From: Corynebacterium sp. HS2168-gen11
Lineage (GTDB): Bacteria > Actinomycetota > Actinomycetes > Mycobacteriales > Mycobacteriaceae
Direction of reading: 5' to 3'
Assembly: GCF_024834075.1 (NCBI RefSeq)
Contig: NZ_JANUXR010000003.1
Span: 124,001-188,000, forward strand
Length of the DNA stretch: 64,000 bases
The notes below the pieces were generated by a model that did not search any database, was not told the DNA's origin, and saw only the letters and a list, made by a program, of their open reading frames with translations. Below are positions 20,464 to 28,819 of this stretch, piece by piece. Each line of letters opens with the position of its first letter. Positions within the stretch are counted from its first letter, which is position 1. A program made the position numbers and the translations under genes.

Positions 20464-21774
20464 ATGTCATCACTGTTTTTGTGGGAGATTGGCACTCCCA
20501 CGGTGTATTGGATGTGGTTGTTGGTATTCGTCGCCCAAGTGGCGATCGCTGAGGTCAATCGCCGCTGGAATTGGACTATTTTCGCTTTATGGACCGTCGG
20601 CGGCATTGCCTTAATGCCATACGCGGCAATTCATGGCACACCAATGGTGGGATGGTTCCCGTTTGGTAAATATGCCATTATGGTCGCAACGGCCACGATG
20701 ACTGGCTTTTTGTTGTGGTATGGCAAGCGTCAGCCATTAAAGGCGCACCGCTATGCGATTTGGTTTGGTGTGGCGCTGTGGATCGGGTTGGCCCTTAATA
20801 TTATGGAGGCCAATATTCGAGACGTCACGATCTTCTTCCAGGCCGATGAATACTTGCGCTGTGCGGCGGATCCAAGCTGCCTGAAGGCTATTAACGACGC
20901 GCACGTTGGTATCGACATGATTAATGGTCTACCAGAAACTCGCGGCGTTACCGCACAGGTTGGCACTGACGCGTGGTATCAGGCCGTTGCGGCGAACTTC
21001 GAGGCCCGTGGGGTAGGTATTGACCCTGAAACTGGGTTCCGTACCATTGGTGGCTATTGGAATCTGCTCACGGCGGCAGCTGGTGTGTTAAATATCATCA
21101 CCATTACCGGGCTGGGCAAGATTTTCATCACGTCGAATCCTGCGCAGAAGGTGCGTGGTCTAATCTGGGTCGATATGGTGTGGCCGTGGGTCATCGCCTA
21201 TGACCTGTGGAATCACGCGTTTTTGTACAATGCGCTGGCCGATTACACCTGGTATTGCACCCTTGCGCTGCTGCTGGCCTGCACAATCCCAGCGTTTACG
21301 TGGGCCAAAGGTCAATGGATCTGGTTTAGGTGCTTTACCTTAATGTTCTGGATCGCATGTAATAATATCTTCCCAGAGTTCCTCGTGCCGCCATCAGCAA
21401 TGACCAACTTTGCGACAATGAATCCACTCGCCAACCAAGTCTGCGCGTGGGCCGCATTCCTGTTCAACGTAGGATTGTTCATCTACTGGCTCCGGAAGAT
21501 CATCACGAAGAAGCGCAACCCATTGACCAACGCGCTGTATTTCGAGCTCGGTGAATTCCGCACCATTATGCGAGAACATGCCGATGATAAGGATAAATAC
21601 TTCGTCACCGACATGATCCCTGAAACTCCAGCAGAACTTGGCTTTGAGCCGGAACGCGACACACCTCCTGCAGACGGCTGGGTAGGCTCCATGCCGTGGT
21701 GGAAGCGCGATCATCGGTGGGATAAGTCGCGCACGCCGGTAAGCGCTGATCCGGTCGTCGCCCAACGCTATTAA
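20464..21774 (+). CDS. Multi-pass membrane protein, possible DUF5692 family (paralogue 2)
   Basis: 436 residues with a good Shine-Dalgarno (GAAGGAGA) 5 nt before the ATG. About 8-9 helices as in the 332-residue paralogue, with the shared NIMEANIRD, WNLLTAAAGVLNI, AYDLWNHAFLYNALADYTWY and ALLLACTIP blocks. It differs by an extra-membrane insertion of about 70 residues after NIMEANIRD (two Cys in RCAADPSC) and a longer hydrophilic C-terminus. The stop codon lies inside a CTATTAAGG word (21768-21776). Function unknown; a possible homo- or hetero-oligomeric channel, carrier or integral enzyme working with the SRPBCC protein. Confidence 0.75.
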   Translation: MSSLFLWEIGTPTVYWMWLLVFVAQVAIAEVNRRWNWTIFALWTVGGIALMPYAAIHGTPMVGWFPFGKYAIMVATATMTGFLLWYGKRQPLKAHRYAIWFGVALWIGLALNIMEANIRDVTIFFQADEYLRCAADPSCLKAINDAHVGIDMINGLPETRGVTAQVGTDAWYQAVAANFEARGVGIDPETGFRTIGGYWNLLTAAAGVLNIITITGLGKIFITSNPAQKVRGLIWVDMVWPWVIAYDLWNHAFLYNALADYTWYCTLALLLACTIPAFTWAKGQWIWFRCFTLMFWIACNNIFPEFLVPPSAMTNFATMNPLANQVCAWAAFLFNVGLFIYWLRKIITKKRNPLTNALYFELGEFRTIMREHADDKDKYFVTDMIPETPAELGFEPERDTPPADGWVGSMPWWKRDHRWDKSRTPVSADPVVAQRY

Positions 21775-21798
21775 GGAAATTGCGTAGCTGACATGGCA

Positions 21799-21878
21799 CA
21801 TGCTTGACGACGCACCAAAGGCCGACACCTGCCTTGCAAGTTCGTATCCAGCGGGTTGCAAGGCAACGTCGTCAAGCG
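21799..21878. repeat. Nested inverted repeat with GCTTGACGACGC arms
   Basis: Outer arms GCTTGACGACG (21802-21812) and CGTCGTCAAGC (21868-21878). Inner arms TGCCTTGCAA and TTGCAAGGCA lie between them. The left arm is one copy of the 15-mer intergenic repeat. It is non-coding, between the end of membrane protein 2 and the permease terminator. Confidence 0.75.
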
Positions 21879-21906
21879 CGAGGCGTAAAGCCAAAAAGCA
21901 ATGAAA

Positions 21907-21939
21907 AAACCACCTTCGTGAAGAACACGAAGGTGGTTT
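21907..21939 (-). terminator. Rho-independent terminator of the permease gene
   Basis: Perfect 14-bp stem (21907-21920 with 21926-21939), 5-nt loop, with TTTTTT following on the minus strand. Confidence 0.92.
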
Positions 21940-21950
21940 GCTTATGTGCG

Positions 21951-23480
21951 CTATTTCTGCGCGGAGTGCTTGCCGGTTTGGTAGATGGATTCTAGCAGCT
22001 GCTCGGTGTTTTCGAATGGGCGCATGGACCACAGTTGATCCAGGCCTTCGCGCTGGGACGTGATCTTGCCGAACTCGAGGTCGAACTTTTCGCGGTCCAT
22101 GGTGTTGATTTCAGACAGGCTCAGTCCCGAAAGCGGGGAAGACTGCTGATCTTCGTCTTTGGCGCCACCGAGGTGGAAGAACAAAATATTGAGCAGGATT
22201 GCCACAATTGCGCCGGTGGACATACCAGAGGAAACGAAGATACGTGCCCATTCTGGCAAGGTTTCAGCAATGCTTGGCTTGAAGGTCACCAGCATTGCCA
22301 GGCCTAATGCGGTGGTGACAATGACGGCATTGCGGTTGTCATTAAGGTCGGCTTTGGCAATGGTTTGCATACCTACCCAGGCAACAGTTGCGAACATGGC
22401 CAACGATGCACCACCAAGTACTGGCGAAGGAATAGATGCCACAATTGCGCCGGCTTTTGGCAACAGGCCAAGCACGATCATAAAGCCAGCTGCGGCTGCT
22501 GCCACCCAGCGAGACTTCACATTGGTAATGCGAACCAGACCAACATTTTGTGCAAAGCACGTGTATGGGAACGAGTTCATCACGCCGCCGAGGAAGGTGG
22601 AGAGGCCATCGGCATGCAGGGCACGTCGAATATCGTGGCGCTCGATTCGCTTTTGCACGATTTCACCAGTTGCGAACACATCACCGGTGGTCTCGACCAT
22701 GGTGATGATCATCACGATAATCATGGAGAAAACTGCGGCGAACTGGAATTGTGGGATACCGAAATAGAATGGGGTGGTAATGCCAACTGGCGCAGCCTCC
22801 GCGACCTTGTCCAGGTTAGCGTCGCCAAGCAGCATTGCAACGGTGGTGCCGGCAACCAGGCCAATCAAAATTGCCAAGGTGCCCAAAAAGCCTTTGAAGA
22901 AACGCTGCGCCAAAATGATTACCAGCAAGGTGCCGCCTGCGTAAGCCAAGTCTTTTGCCAGCGGCGCTTCGGCTGCATAATTGGTGAAGTCGTTTGCCGA
23001 GACCGCCAGCAACGAGGTACCCATGACCAGCAGCACGCTACCTGTGACAACTGGTGGGAAGAACTTCAAGAACTTTGCAAACAGTGGGGCAGTAAAAAAC
23101 GTGAACAGACCTGCAACAATCACCGCACCGTAGATGGTTGGCAGCGACTCAACGCCACCTTGACCATCACTCACCGACATACCAATGGCAATAATTGGGG
23201 CCACAGCGGTGGTGGTCACACCTTGAATAATCGGCAGGCGCACGCCAATATGTTTGCCAATACCAACTGACTGAATCAAAGTTGCGATACCGCACGTCAA
23301 AAGATCGGCGTTGATCAGGTGAATGGTGGTCTCGGCGTCGAGATTCAACGAGTTCGCGATCAGCAGCGGCACGATCACCGCGCCAGCATAGAAGGCGAGA
23401 ACGTGTTGCAGACCAAGAGCCACGAGCTTTGGCGCTGCGGGGACTTGATCGACAGGGTGAACAGCAAGGGAGGATTCCAC
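21951..23480 (-). CDS. NCS2 xanthine/urate-type permease with C-terminal OHCU decarboxylase-like remnant
   Basis: 509 residues, GTG start (23480) after AAGGAG. Residues about 15-440 are a 14-helix nucleobase-cation symporter (NAT/NCS2). The substrate motif is QNVGLVRIT, where Gln first points to xanthine or urate rather than uracil (Glu first). After the last helix comes a hydrophilic tail with LSLSEINTMDREKFDLEFG and, further on, LWSMRPFENTEQLLESIY, which resembles the first helices of OHCU decarboxylase (the urate-pathway enzyme), but the rest and its catalytic His/Glu part are missing. This suggests a decayed or truncated fusion that couples urate import with urate breakdown. It is a single gene with its own terminator. 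Confidence 0.85.
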   Translation of the reverse strand: MESSLAVHPVDQVPAAPKLVALGLQHVLAFYAGAVIVPLLIANSLNLDAETTIHLINADLLTCGIATLIQSVGIGKHIGVRLPIIQGVTTTAVAPIIAIGMSVSDGQGGVESLPTIYGAVIVAGLFTFFTAPLFAKFLKFFPPVVTGSVLLVMGTSLLAVSANDFTNYAAEAPLAKDLAYAGGTLLVIILAQRFFKGFLGTLAILIGLVAGTTVAMLLGDANLDKVAEAAPVGITTPFYFGIPQFQFAAVFSMIIVMIITMVETTGDVFATGEIVQKRIERHDIRRALHADGLSTFLGGVMNSFPYTCFAQNVGLVRITNVKSRWVAAAAAGFMIVLGLLPKAGAIVASIPSPVLGGASLAMFATVAWVGMQTIAKADLNDNRNAVIVTTALGLAMLVTFKPSIAETLPEWARIFVSSGMSTGAIVAILLNILFFHLGGAKDEDQQSSPLSGLSLSEINTMDREKFDLEFGKITSQREGLDQLWSMRPFENTEQLLESIYQTGKHSAQK

Positions 23481-23789
23481 TTTGCAAAGCTCCTTATGAA
23501 TGAAGAAAGCATAAAAATAGGTACTTATGTGATCTTAATAAGGCTGGCATGCGGGATCAATCGAGCACGTTGTGATATTGTCGCTGCTGCTCAGCGATTC
23601 CGATGCTGGCATCATGGCACGATTGCTTGACGACGCTGACCACGTTCTTCAATCTCAAAGAATTACAAAGATTGCTCCAAATATCTGTGCCAAGTCGCGT
23701 AGGGCAGTGGTCCTGATACAGAGCTTCTTCACTGTACGTAGAAAACGTGCCGCGCCGGGCAGGGGGAGCACAGACCTCGCACAACCAAA
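23481..23789. other. Intergenic region between permease and pfl operon
   Basis: 309 bp holding the permease promoter region. It carries a copy of GCTTGACGACGC (23625-23636), preceded as at 21794 by CATGGCAC. A near copy of the CTATTAAGG word lies at about 23533. No purine riboswitch fold or gene was recognised. Confidence 0.5.
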
Positions 23790-23832
23790 AACGCTGACCG
23801 GACAAAGGATTGGTCCTTGTCAGATCAGCGTT
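23790..23832 (-). terminator. Terminator of the pflB-grcA-pflA operon
   Basis: Outer stem AACGCTGA (23790-23797) with TCAGCGTT (23825-23832), inner stem around GACAA/TTGTC, then TTTTTGG on the minus strand. Confidence 0.8.
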
Positions 23833-23850
23833 GTGCTATGAAATTGTGTA

Positions 23851-24717
23851 TTAGTAGACGGTCAAGCCGCGGTCAGCAAAGATCTTGCGCGTTGCTTCAA
23901 CAGATTCTTTTGTTGGTGGGCGAACATCCTCCAGTGGATACTTCATGCCGAGGTTCTTCCACTTGTCTTGGCCCATATTATGGAACGGCAGGACCTCGAC
24001 GCGCTCTACAGTATCTTTCCACTGCTCCACAATGTCGGCCACAGCCTCCACATTTTCAGGCGCATCGGTCAGACCCGGAACCAACACGAAACGAATCCAA
24101 ACTTTTTTCCCGAGCTTATGAATACGGTTACCGAATTCAATAGTCGGGGCAAGAATCTGCCCGGTGACCTCTAAGTAGGTTTCAGGGATACCGGATTTCA
24201 CATCCAGCAAGAATAAATCAATATTTTCTAGGTCTTCATCAGTTAAACGAGAACCTAAGAATCCTGAGGTATCAACACAGGTGTGAATACCAGCATCATG
24301 TACTTCTTTGAGTACACGACGTGTGAATGCGATCTGAAACAGCGGTTCACCACCAGAAATGGTCAAGCCGCCGCCAGAGGCGCGGAAAACCGCAGAGTAT
24401 CGCTTGATCTTCTTCACAATATCTCCGACGCGATGCAGCGTGCCCTCTTTCATCCCCATGGTGTCGGGATTGTGGCAGTACTGGCAGCGTAGTGGACACC
24501 CAGACATGAACAATGTCATGCGGGTACCAGGTCCGTCGACAGCGGTGACAAGTTCCCATGAATGCACGAGTCCAACGTCACCGGTGCGACGGGCTTCAAA
24601 CAATTCTGGCCGATCGACATTAATTTCAATGCCATCGCCTAAGCCTTGGGCCACTCCACGAATGCGGGGGCCTTCTTCTGGGGCGAGTGTCACTGTTGAG
24701 TTAATACCGTCGGCCAT
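23851..24717 (-). CDS. pflA: Pyruvate formate-lyase activating enzyme (radical SAM)
   Basis: 288 residues. The radical SAM cluster motif CPLRCQYC gives Cys74, Cys78 and Cys81, followed by HNPDT. Also seen are the GGEP motif (TISGGEPLF) and later SAM-binding strands. It installs the glycyl radical on pyruvate formate-lyase, here on the separate 83-residue subunit. It has an N-terminal extension of about 45 residues before the core (which begins near GDVGLVHSWELV). AGGAG precedes the ATG. It is the last gene of the pflB-grcA-pflA operon, 47 bp after the glycyl-radical gene. Confidence 0.93.
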   Translation of the reverse strand: MADGINSTVTLAPEEGPRIRGVAQGLGDGIEINVDRPELFEARRTGDVGLVHSWELVTAVDGPGTRMTLFMSGCPLRCQYCHNPDTMGMKEGTLHRVGDIVKKIKRYSAVFRASGGGLTISGGEPLFQIAFTRRVLKEVHDAGIHTCVDTSGFLGSRLTDEDLENIDLFLLDVKSGIPETYLEVTGQILAPTIEFGNRIHKLGKKVWIRFVLVPGLTDAPENVEAVADIVEQWKDTVERVEVLPFHNMGQDKWKNLGMKYPLEDVRPPTKESVEATRKIFADRGLTVY

Positions 24718-24764
24718 ATGTGTTTTACTCCTGAATTAGAAATGCAGTTTGTTTAAGCGAAGGC

Positions 24765-25016
24765 TTAAGCATCCTGGTGGAAGGTACGTGCGAGAACGTC
24801 CTTCTGCTGCTCCTTGGTGAGCTTGACGAAGTTCACAGCGTAACCAGAAACGCGAACAGTCAAGTTAGGGTACTTCTCTGGGTTCTCCATTGCATCCTCA
24901 AGGGTGGTGCGGTCGAGAACGTTGATATTTGCGTGGTAGAGACCAGAACCCATGTTGTGCTCTGCACGAGCAGCTTTCATGGAAGCCAAACGCTCTTCGA
25001 AGGTTTTGGATGACAT
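24765..25016 (-). CDS. grcA: Separate glycyl-radical subunit of pyruvate formate-lyase (GrcA-like)
   Basis: 83 residues. The C-terminal half is the glycyl-radical end of pyruvate formate-lyase: [20 protein letters not shown], Gly58 being the radical residue, then [15 protein letters not shown]. coli YfiD/GrcA has the same domain as a spare part, but here the neighbouring PflB lacks this segment altogether, so this protein must complete the active site. AAAGG precedes the ATG by 8 nt. It lies between pflB and pflA, separated from pflB by a 113-bp gap with a strong hairpin. Confidence 0.9.
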   Translation of the reverse strand: MSSKTFEERLASMKAARAEHNMGSGLYHANINVLDRTTLEDAMENPEKYPNLTVRVSGYAVNFVKLTKEQQKDVLARTFHQDA

Positions 25017-25065
25017 AATGTTTGCCTTTCTTTAGACGGTGGGAAAGTTTGTGGGTACATCATCA

Positions 25066-25113
25066 TGCGGGAAGTTGTGAGTTATTGGAAAGAAGGAAGG
25101 AGAACTTCCCGCA
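25066..25113 (-). promoter_or_regulatory. Intercistronic hairpin between pflB and grcA
   Basis: Perfect 11-bp arms TGCGGGAAGTT (25066-25076) and AACTTCCCGCA (25103-25113), extended by ATC/GAT pairs. No T-run follows. It may set the relative amounts of the two parts of the split enzyme by RNA processing or partial termination. Confidence 0.6.
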
Positions 25114-25129
25114 CGACGATGAAAGTTGA

Positions 25130-27208
25130 TTAGTTGAGCTCGGAGGTTTCCATGATGAAACCGGCATCCAGGATACCGACCAGGTTGGTAACCTGCTCGC
25201 CCTTGTTGCGGCCCAAACCGGATGGGGTAATGGTGTTGGTCAAGGAGATACCGTCGAGAGCATCTTCATAGTCCAGCTTACCGACAGACAGCATGGAAGC
25301 AACCATGCCATGGCAGTCCATACCGTTTTCTGGGTTTGCACCAGGAGCGAATGGAGTACCTGCGCGGTGGCCGGATGGGAAGTTACCAGTTGCCTTACCG
25401 TAGACCACATTCGAGGTAATGGTCAGCACAGACTGGGTTGGAATTGCATCGCGGTACAGCGGGATTGCCTTGATCTTTGCCATGACGGTGTGAACGATGG
25501 TTGCTGCAATATCATCAGCGCGGTCATCGTCGTTGCCATAGACTGGGAAGTCACCTTCGGTGATGTAATCAACAATCAAGCCGGTTTCATCGCGTACTGG
25601 GGTGACCTTTGCGTACTTAATAGCAGCCAGGGAGTCGGCAACGATGGATAGACCTGCGATGCCGCAGCCCATGGTACGAATGATGTCGGAATCATGCAGT
25701 GCCATCTCGATGGACTCATACGCATAACGGTCGTGGCAGTAGTGGATGATATTCAGTGCTTCAACGTAGGTTCCAACAACCCAGTCGAGCATATCTTCGT
25801 ACTTTGCCCAAACTTCGTCGAAATCAAGTGGGCCATCGCCCTTGATTGGCTCGTAGCCTTCGACGATTTGCTTGCCGGAAACTTCGTCACGACCACCATT
25901 GATAGCGTAGAGCAGAGACTTAGCAGCGTTCACACGAGCGCCGAAGAACTGCATCTGCTTACCGATTGCCATCGGAGACACACAGCATGCAATAGCGGCG
26001 TCGTCGCCCCAACGGTTACGGATCTGCTCATCAGACTCATACTGGATAGAAGAGGTCTCAATGGAGATAGCAGCACAGAACTCTTTGTAACCTTCTGGAA
26101 GCTTTGGATCCCAGAAAATGGTGATATTTGGCTCTGGTGCAGGGCCCAAGTTGCGCAGGGTCTGCAGCAAACGGAAACCGGTCTTGGTGACCATTGGGCG
26201 GCCATCATCGGAGAAACCAGCGTCAGACCAGGTTGCCCAGTATGGGTCGCCGGAGAAGATCTGATCGTAATCAATGGTGCGCAGGAAACGAACGATACGC
26301 AACTTGATGACCAGTGCGTCGATAATTTCCTGTGCTTCTGCCTCGGTTAAGGTGCCGGCAGCTAAGTCACGCTCGAAGTAAATGTCCAAGAATGCGGACA
26401 GACGGCCGATGGACATTGCCGCGCCATCTTGGCTCTTGACGGATGCCAAGTATGCGAAATAGGTCCACTGGACGGCTTCTTTTGCATTAGTTGCTGGCAA
26501 GGAGATGTCGAAACCGTAGCTTGCAGCCATCTTCTTAAGCTTTTCCAGAGCCAAGATCTGCTCTGAGTGCTCCTCGCGGTAACGTGCCCAGTGCTCGCTG
26601 AATGGTTGATTAGCAACCTTATCCTTAGAAGCCTTCTTTTCAGCAATCAGTGCGTCAACGCCATAGAGTGCCACGCGACGGTAATCACCGATAATGCGGC
26701 CACGGCCATAAGCATCTGGCAGACCAGTAATAATGTGGGAAGAACGAGCCGCACGAATACGTGGGGTGTAAATATCGAAGACTGCCTGGTTGTGGGTCTT
26801 ACGATACTTGGTGAAAATGTCCTTCACAGCCTGCTCTGGCTCTAAACCAGCTTCACGAATAGCGGTTTCCACCATGCGCCAGCCACCATTTGGCATCATT
26901 GCGCGCTTGAGTGGAACATCGGTCTGCAGACCGACAACAACGTCGTCATCTTCGGAAATATAGCCTGCTGGGAACGCGTCCACATCCGCTGGGGTGTGGG
27001 TGTCTACATCGAATACACGCTTCGCGCGCTCAACAGAGAGGTAGTTCTTTTCAAGGTGATCCCAGACGCGCAGAGTTTTCTCTGTTGGGCCGGCAAGGAA
27101 GGATGCATCTCCGAGGTATGGGGTGTAGTTGAGTTGAATAAACTCACGAACATCGATTGATTCTTGCCAATTGCCAGGGGTAAATCCCTGCCATGCTGTA
27201 GTGCTCAC
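25130..27208 (-). CDS. pflB: Pyruvate formate-lyase core, lacking the glycyl-radical domain
   Basis: 692 residues, GTG start, against about 760 in E. coli. It converts pyruvate and CoA to acetyl-CoA and formate without oxygen. The catalytic Cys pair is in IACCVSPM (Cys408, Cys409), and GKQMQFFGAR and TGNFPSGHRAGTPFAPGANP are family blocks. The protein stops after NLVGILDAGFIMETSELN, just where the glycyl-radical domain should begin; the sequence beyond the stop does not continue the domain in any near frame, and the missing part is encoded as the next gene. So the enzyme is split by design rather than by a fresh frameshift. Nested dyads lie upstream. Confidence 0.93.
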   Translation of the reverse strand: MSTTAWQGFTPGNWQESIDVREFIQLNYTPYLGDASFLAGPTEKTLRVWDHLEKNYLSVERAKRVFDVDTHTPADVDAFPAGYISEDDDVVVGLQTDVPLKRAMMPNGGWRMVETAIREAGLEPEQAVKDIFTKYRKTHNQAVFDIYTPRIRAARSSHIITGLPDAYGRGRIIGDYRRVALYGVDALIAEKKASKDKVANQPFSEHWARYREEHSEQILALEKLKKMAASYGFDISLPATNAKEAVQWTYFAYLASVKSQDGAAMSIGRLSAFLDIYFERDLAAGTLTEAEAQEIIDALVIKLRIVRFLRTIDYDQIFSGDPYWATWSDAGFSDDGRPMVTKTGFRLLQTLRNLGPAPEPNITIFWDPKLPEGYKEFCAAISIETSSIQYESDEQIRNRWGDDAAIACCVSPMAIGKQMQFFGARVNAAKSLLYAINGGRDEVSGKQIVEGYEPIKGDGPLDFDEVWAKYEDMLDWVVGTYVEALNIIHYCHDRYAYESIEMALHDSDIIRTMGCGIAGLSIVADSLAAIKYAKVTPVRDETGLIVDYITEGDFPVYGNDDDRADDIAATIVHTVMAKIKAIPLYRDAIPTQSVLTITSNVVYGKATGNFPSGHRAGTPFAPGANPENGMDCHGMVASMLSVGKLDYEDALDGISLTNTITPSGLGRNKGEQVTNLVGILDAGFIMETSELN

Positions 27209-27266
27209 GTGTAGTCACTAGCCTTTCTGCATAAGTTTTATCAAACTAGGTCAAACAATGCGCAAA

Positions 27267-27358
27267 AAGGAAATTTCTTCATATATTCTCCGTCTCTCGA
27301 CGCCCCTAGAAAATATCGATATGTGATATTTTGCGTCGCTATGTGGAGAAATTTCCTT
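27267..27358. promoter_or_regulatory. Nested dyad symmetry upstream of pflB
   Basis: Three concentric inverted repeats: AAGGAAATTTCT (27267-27278) with AGAAATTTCCTT (27347-27358); CGACGC (27298-27303) with GCGTCG (27333-27338); AAAATATC (27310-27317) with GATATTTT (27325-27332). It lies 60-150 bp upstream of the pflB start, a likely operator area for anaerobic or redox control. Confidence 0.6.
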
Positions 27359-27754
27359 CATGCGAATCCAATCTCAAGAGTACTCTCGGCTAGAGCATGC
27401 AGAAACTTCGGAAGGTGTGTGATTAATAACAGTTTGCTTGCTGTGGCGAAAATTACTGAAGTCATCTCACGCTTGAATGCAACGATTGGTGCATCTGCAA
27501 GTTGTGTCGAAAAACTCATTGTGTCGACTGAGTACTCTCTTTCTGGGGGTCTTTTTTTATTTCCACTGGAGTGAAACAAACTTATAACTCTTATAGGAAC
27601 AATTATTTTCATCATATCGGGGGTAGTGTTTGCAGTTGTTCCAGAACACTGAAACCGTTTTGAATCTGTTGAGTTTTTGAAATTTTAGAACAATGATATG
27701 CCCCCAAAAAGGGGTTCCAACTGCACTGATAGGTAATGTGATATAAAAGAAATC
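27359..27754. other. Intergenic region upstream of sialidase-like gene
   Basis: 396 bp, AT-rich, without recognisable genes. TATAAA at 27742-27747 lies 7 nt before the next ATG, a probable -10 box of a leaderless transcript. Confidence 0.5.
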
Positions 27755-28819
27755 ATGCATCCTGCACTACATCCGCATCCTGCTCAAAAGGTAATTTCTC
27801 CCACAACTATTCACCATCTTTTCCCGCAGGCCGCTGAGGTTCGAGTCCCTGCCTTAGCGCATGTTGGTAGAGGAGAATTGCTGCTATTTCTCGATGTTCG
27901 CTCCACGGCAATGCGAGAGAACTGGGAAGCAACGGGCGGTGCGATGGCAGAAGATCTGCCAAATCCAAACTCTCTCCTCCTCCTGCGCGGTACAGTCGAT
28001 GGTTTCAGTGGCCTAGAAGTGTTCCGTCAAGGCCAAGTTGATCCGCAAACTGGATACTCGGATCCTTGCGTGATCGCTGCCGAACAACATGTCATGGTCG
28101 CCTACGCGCGCAGTTATGAGGTAGGTTTCTTCGGTTCTCAACCATGTACTGGAGAAACAGACGCACACAGCCTGCATGTGGAAATCACACATTCCTATGA
28201 TGGTGGTCGCACGTGGGATACTGCGAAAGATATTACGCAAGCACTGGCAGGCGATCGTGCCGGCATTTTTGTCACTTCAGGACACGGCGTACGCATCGAT
28301 CAGACCTGGGCGTTACCAGTTGTTGGTCGCACAATTGCTGGTGAGACGCTACATTTTACTGCGCGTAGTGAAGATGAAGGTCAGTCTTGGCATCCAGGTG
28401 CACCAATTGGTACAGACATGGATGAAACTGCGTATGGTGCAAGCGCAGGTCGTCTCTATCTTTCAGGGCGCAAAACTTCTGCTTACGCTACTCAAGAGCT
28501 TGGTCGTTGGTGGGCGATCAGCGATGATGCTGGTGCAACCTGGCAAGATTTGAAGTTTCACGCTGAGCCTCCGGTTGCTGCTGCGAATGCTGCGCTGGTG
28601 GAAACACCATTGGGATTAGTGTTGTGCTATCCAGGTGCGGGTCGCCAAGGCGGGCACATTGCTTTACGACGCAACAATGCTTGGTCACATCTGGCTACAT
28701 TTACCACTGGTGCCTGTGGTTATGTAGAAGCATTGTTGGTGGAAGATCGCCTAGTCGTGATCTATGAATCACTTGGCGAAATCTGGATGAGAAGTTACGA
28801 CTTCCCAACCACGCACTAA
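27755..28819 (+). CDS. Sialidase-like (GH33/BNR) protein without signal peptide
   Basis: 354 residues forming a six-bladed propeller by sequence. Three Asp-boxes are present: SYDGGRTW (147-154), SEDEGQSW (205-212) and SDDAGATW (255-262). A VRVP motif (29-32) takes the place of the FRIP arginine. Also present are further Arg, a Tyr near 270-330 and conserved Glu. It probably cleaves or binds sialic acid-like or other glycosides. There is no signal peptide or anchor, which is unusual for an enzyme acting on host glycans. It is probably leaderless (TATAAA 7 nt upstream). Its last 51 bp overlap the 3' end of the convergent mycolyltransferase gene. Confidence 0.72.
   Translation: MHPALHPHPAQKVISPTTIHHLFPQAAEVRVPALAHVGRGELLLFLDVRSTAMRENWEATGGAMAEDLPNPNSLLLLRGTVDGFSGLEVFRQGQVDPQTGYSDPCVIAAEQHVMVAYARSYEVGFFGSQPCTGETDAHSLHVEITHSYDGGRTWDTAKDITQALAGDRAGIFVTSGHGVRIDQTWALPVVGRTIAGETLHFTARSEDEGQSWHPGAPIGTDMDETAYGASAGRLYLSGRKTSAYATQELGRWWAISDDAGATWQDLKFHAEPPVAAANAALVETPLGLVLCYPGAGRQGGHIALRRNNAWSHLATFTTGACGYVEALLVEDRLVVIYESLGEIWMRSYDFPTTH

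Noticed and set aside
22365-23270. 301-codon plus-strand open frame
   Set aside because: Antisense to the NCS2 permease, Cys/His/Gln-rich nonsense composition.
23481-23789. Purine riboswitch upstream of the xanthine-type permease
   Set aside because: No conserved three-way junction or loop sequences could be found.
25017-25129. Frameshift or assembly error splitting pflB
   Set aside because: The sequence after the PflB stop does not continue the domain in any frame; the radical domain has its own start, ribosome site and an N-terminal extension.
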